Assembly (NCBI GenBank): GCA_009829735.1
Contig: CM020619.1
Coordinates: 22,593,554 to 22,657,553, forward strand
Length of the DNA: 64,000 nucleotides
Source: Pyropia yezoensis
Lineage: Eukaryota; Rhodophyta; Bangiophyceae; Bangiales; Bangiaceae
Direction of reading: 5' to 3'
The translations under genes and the position numbers were made by a program. Every line of letters starts with the position of its first letter. The stretch's first letter is position 1. Of this stretch, positions 59,747 through 64,000 are shown piece by piece. The notes below the pieces were generated by a model. It worked only from the letters and a program-made list of their open reading frames with translations. It was not told the origin of the DNA and searched no databases.

Positions 59747-62700
59747 CTACCCCCACGGATAAAATGCATTAACAAAGTACCTCATGGCACGCAAGTCGGC
59801 CAGAGGTCCTCCTGCAGCGGGTGGAAGACCGAGCAACCCGCGGCGCTTGAGGAGGTCCTCAAAGTCGGGTACGATGTGCACGACGCGCGCAATGCGCCGG
59901 AACGGCACGGCCGTGATGGACCAATCTTCTCCGTCGGCCGGTACCGCCCACTTGACGGGAGTGCACTCTCGTGCAGAAAGCGGGCAGGGGGGGGCAGCCT
60001 CCTCTGGCGCCATGTTGCAGATGACGGCCCAGTCCTCGCCCTTCGCACGGATGATGGCCCTGACCTCGCCGATGTACTGCACGGACGTGTCGCTCTTGTC
60101 GTCGTCGCTGCCCTGGGTAGTGCTCGAGTCGTCTTCCAGCGTGTACACCACCGCGTCATACCAAGGCGTGCCTCGGAAAGAGGACGACGCGCGCACAATC
60201 TGCTTCAGGGACGCGCCGCAGTCCAACTCGGCGACGAACGCCTTGCTCTGCGTGACGCCGAGCTTAAACTTGGCTGGGCGGTTGAGAACCCTCCCGATGC
60301 TCCCCAAGCCCGGCCGCCGCGACAAGCTGTCCACAGTCATGCGCAAACGGGCGCGCATCAAGGTGGGCAGCTGTGCGCCGCGCACGGGAGGTTGCCGAGC
60401 ACGACGGGGTGGCGGTGCACCCGCGGCACCGCCGGCTGCAGCAGCTAGCGTAGCAGCGGAAGCACCGACGGTGGCCGGCTTCGATCGCAGCAACTCTGCA
60501 TCTTCTGCTTCCAGGCGCTTGAGCACCTCGCGCGTGCCTTGAGACTGCCGCACAATCTGGGCCGTGAACGTCGCAATGCTCTTGTTGGTACGCCTGTAGA
60601 ACTTCTTGTCCACCTTGTGCTCTGACTCGTTGGTGCTCGTGTTCCCATTCTGCAAGTTCCCGTGCATCTTGATGGAGTCCAAGACATGGCATAGGAGTTT
60701 GTGCACCTTGCTCGTGTGGAGGGGGCCCAGGATGGGAGTCATGTAGTTCAACACAAACTCCTCCGCCTGCTTGCATACGTCCTTGCCCTCGCTGACGGTC
60801 ATGGGTGCCGGTTTGGTGGACGTCACCCAGCCTGCGAGGCGCGCGTACAGGACGGCGTACTCGGAGAACATGGCGGTGACGGCGTCTTGCATGGGCGTTT
60901 CGCCAAATGCGGCGCGGTACGCATCCCAGTCGAACTTGAAGCTCTCGGGAAGCTCGACGTCCTCGTCGTCCGGCTGCAGCAAGAACGGCGCGTCCTCGTC
61001 TGGGGCGCCGGGGTTGCCAGTTGGAGCTTGGTCAATGGGAGGCTCAGGGCTTCCAGCACGGCTGCGAGCGGGTGCACGCCGACGACAAGTCTCGCGCCGT
61101 CTCCCACCTCTTCCACGTGCTGCCGGTGTTGCCTTGCGACGGGGGGGACGCTCGCCACCGAGACCGAACAGACCGGCGACAGCAAAAGGAATAATGTACA
61201 CACCGGCACGCTGCTGCTTTCCTGTGAATGTCGCCTGGGTCTCGGTGGCAGCAATGAGATAACTATAGAAAATGCCACGAGAAACAGGAAGCGGTCACAG
61301 CAACCAGACAGGAGCGGTAGATGCGTCAGTGCCGTACCGTGGAGGACTCAAGTGGTGTAGGAGACTCGTCTGCTTCACTCAAAAGAGAGCCGCAGACACA
61401 CAGCACGTACCCTGGTGGAAGGGCGCTCGCTCGGCTGCGCCGCCCCATATACTCAAACCTCCTGTTGGCGATGCGACAGGTTGCCGCCATACTGCCACAC
61501 AACGGGTACCTGTCACGGCAAATGTACGGGAAGACTCGGACCAGCCGCTGCACGAGCTCCCTGGTGACGCCGGCGTCCAGCACCTGTGCCTACGAGAACC
61601 ATGAGGGCTAGCAATCGCGCCCTTGGGACGTCATGGTTAGTGATCACGCACCACCACCTCAGGCGACGCCACAGCTACCACCGCGCTCTACACTGGCACA
61701 CGCCGCTGTACACACATGCAGCCCTCCCTGTCGCTGGCAGCCTACAAAAACACGTACGTGAAGGGCATCGAAGCCCACAACTTGGTACATCAAGAAAGGC
61801 GCCGACGACAGACCCGCCATGCCGGCTAGCGCTGGCAAAGTGCTGTGCAGGCTATGCAGGCGCTCCAAGTAGTTGCGTCGCTCAAGAAGGCGGTGCTGTA
61901 CACGGAGGCGAAAGGCCTCCAGCTGGTTGTCCAGGAGCTGCACCGCGTCTCGCTCCTGCGCGGTCAGGGCCTGCGGTCCCCCCATCTCCGCGACGTTCAC
62001 GTCGCAGGTGGAGCAGGGAAGTGCGGTCTGGCCCGACTTCAGGCCAAGCACGGCCTTCTCCTCCGGGTAGTCGCACAGATAAAGCAATATTCGAGGAAAA
62101 GCCTTCAGCTTCCGTGCCTGGTACTCAATGCCGACCCCGTCCCGGCTGGCGGAGATTGTCGACCGAAAAACGAGGTACAGAACTCTCTGCAGCACTGCTG
62201 AGCGCCGCTCACGTCCTCTCTCGTCAGCCGCTGCCTCCTTCTGCTTCCGCACCATGGGAATGTACGCCACGGTGATCCACTCCTGCTTCTTGGTCGCAAT
62301 GTTCACAACTCGCACGCGCAGTGGGTACAACTTGTGGGCTACACGACATAACATGGGGAACAAATAGTCAATCGTCAGTCACTTCAAACCAAAGAACAAC
62401 AAAGGGGATTGCACACCATGGTTCCCAGCCGAGAAGCTCTTAAAGAAGCACACGTGCTTACCTCCAGACCAGGACACCTGGCTCGCGTCACTAAAGACGT
62501 GCAGGCCCAAAACGAAGCACTGCTGGCCTTGGTCGTTGACGAGCATCTGCTCGTTCATGCGGAAAGCATCGCCGTCCAGTGGTGTCTCGCGCGTCTCGGA
62601 TGGCGGCGCAGGCTGCTCACCTCCACTCCAGAGCTTGACCGTCTCCGGGTCGGCGTCCAGCAACGAACGCAGCACCACGGCCAGTGCCGACCTGAAGTAC

Positions 62701-63653
62701 GCAACCAGCTCCATACCGCCCTCCACCAGCACGACCTTCCGCCACCCGGCATCCATAACCGCGTTGTCAATGTCGTCCCGGATTGCGACCTTGAAGGAAT
62801 TGCAGGTGGAGAAGGCGTCGCGGAGGGTCTGCTCGTGGCCGTCGTCAATGGGCATCCCAGGCATAGTTCCATCCCAGATGTCCAGCAAGCGGTAGAGGCG
62901 AGCTTGGTCCTCAAGCGTCAGCCCAGACCCACCGCACGACCCCAGCGTAAACCGCTCCAGCTCTCTCAAACGAAAAGAATCGAAGCTGCTTGCGCGCCTG
63001 GCCTTTTTCAGGAAGAGCAAAGGCACAGACTGGGGCCAGTCGTTGAGGCTCTCGTAGTATGCCCTCACCTCAGCAGCAATGGTTGCATGGCGCGTCCCGG
63101 CTGCCGCCTCGGAGTTGCTGGCACCCGCGGCGTCCTGCCCTGTTCCCGGCTGGCAGTTGGGAAGGGGTGCACCGGGCGCCACCGCCTGGCCCGCGCGCAT
63201 TTCGGAATCGGTGGCCGCGTGCACTCGAGCGTCGACGTCTGCAGGGTCCCCACAGCTCCCATCCGATGACAAGTTCTTGTCGCCAACGGCCGCATCGTAG
63301 GCAATGTCGCCCATGTTGTGCATCAGGCCGACGCCACCTGCGGCAGCGTCCCTGCTGCCGCCCTCGCTCGGCACAGCGCTTGAGCTGGGAGCTTCGTCAC
63401 CCACGCAGCTCGAGCGGGCCACGTCAGTCTCGGCGGCGGTCGACAGGGAGAGGTCAGCCGCCGTCTCGTCATCGCCAGGGATGGAGCCCGCTGCCAGGTG
63501 CGATTCATTGAAAGGTTTTCTCAGCCGCTCAGTGTGGGCCGCCAACCGGCCGTGCTTGCGCAGCATGTGTGTCCTCAATCCAGCCCGGCCACACAACAGG
63601 CACCCACATAGCAGGCACGCGAGCTTGTAGGACGAAATCGGCACGTCCGACAT
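59747..63653 (-). CDS. Plavaka/Tnp2-type transposase, four exons
   Basis: Exons on the minus strand: 63653-62462, 62338-61758, 61583-61411, 61262-59747. The introns (62339-62461, 61584-61757, 61263-61410) all have GT-AG ends with donors GTAAGC, GTACGT and GTACGT. The joined length is 3462 bp, exactly 1154 codons, so the frame holds. The start MSDVPISSYKLACLLCGCL is followed by a Cys/His finger (CLLCGRAGLRTHMLRKH) and an acidic linker. Family motifs follow: LGLHVFSDASQVSWSG joining AHKLYPLRVRVVNI, KAFPRILLYLCDYPEEKAVL, ALPCSTCDV, FDALHV joining LDAGVTRELVQRLV, ANRRFEYMGRR, and HGNLQNGNTSTNESEH near the C-terminus. The Asp in SDASQ and FDALHVLD and a later Glu are the likely DDE triad. It would move its own element; the outer ends are not seen. 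Confidence 0.82.
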
Positions 63654-64000
63654 CGTCGTACCGCATGGCAAACCGACTGGGGCGCGGGGATGAGCGCGAC
63701 GTCACGCGCAGACGAAAGAGCGTGGGAAACGCCGCAGGCTGCGGCCAAGCGGCGAGCTGGCATCTCGTCGGGCGCTGCCCGAAAAACAGCCCCCATCGCG
63801 GCGCGAAAGACGACACGAAGCCTGTGGCAGCCGACGTGGGAGGGATACGCGAGCGGGATAGCAGCCGTCACCAAAACCCACCGGCCACCAGAGCGCCACA
63901 TAGACAGCGCCCACGCCCACAGTCCTATGACAGATAGCACTGCTGCCGTGCCAGGAAAGCACACCGAGAGGCCGCCGCGTGTGCGCAAAAATTTGCACGG
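63654..64000. other. Upstream of the Plavaka/Tnp2-type gene
   Basis: Should hold the promoter and perhaps the element end. No TIR or TATA box is clear before the right edge of the window. Confidence 0.35.

Noticed and set aside
1-64000. tRNA, rRNA and CRISPR signals
   Set aside because: No T-loop/anticodon pairs, conserved rRNA blocks or evenly spaced identical repeats were found by eye; a covariance-model scan would be needed to exclude tRNAs fully.

Overview
The window is nuclear DNA of a eukaryote. The best guess is a bangiophycean red alga (Porphyra/Pyropia type). The reasons are very high GC, few and short introns (about 120-175 bp where they can be read), N-termini that look like plastid transit peptides on a pyruvate kinase and a second protein, many G/C homopolymers, and a heavy load of algal-type transposons. 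The species is inferred, not shown. There is no bacterial operon structure, CRISPR array, rRNA or tRNA that I can recognise. Several reading frames break exactly at G/C homopolymers, so part of the damage may be assembly error. One sized assembly gap lies at 50000-50478.

Layout. (1) 1-11387: three minus-strand Ty3/gypsy LTR retroelements that appear nested. All three use the same unusual primer-binding site. The largest has an intact gag, an intact protease-RT-RNase H, a broken integrase with a chromodomain, and a 556-aa SR-rich ORF on the opposite strand. (2) 11388-16470: foldback elements, G-rich simple sequence and a (CCACCG)n array. (3) 17540-32378: the host gene island. It holds an LPMO-like secreted protein (+), plastid-type pyruvate kinase (-), a plastid-targeted protein with a thrice-repeated motif (-), a glycine-transporter/UPF0126 membrane protein with a homopolymer frameshift (-), a disordered hypothetical protein (+) and an F-box protein (-). 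A long imperfect palindrome lies at 24.0-24.7 kb. (4) 33.74-41.0 kb: a lower-GC island with one frameshifted gene for a small secreted-looking protein. (5) 41.7-55.6 kb: a probable host gene for an Ig-like/Ig-like/PAN/PAN/transmembrane protein. Its intron appears to hold an 11.6-kb element with about 100-bp, nearly identical terminal inverted repeats. That element carries PIF/Harbinger-type genes (a Myb/SANT ORF and a DDE transposase), and a 778-bp hairpin MITE has inserted into its right terminal repeat. (6) 56-64 kb: an uncertain GC-rich ORF, then a four-exon Plavaka/Tnp2-type transposase gene (1153 aa, frame kept across three GT-AG introns) with ~66-bp repeats beyond its 3' end.

The most unusual points are four. 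One is the probable giant TIR element inside an intron, with both the filled and the empty MITE site visible in its two ends. Another is an in-frame TGA exactly at a conserved PAN-domain cysteine. The third is the antisense ORF of the Ty3 element. The fourth is the series of long inverted repeats that could give hairpin RNA.
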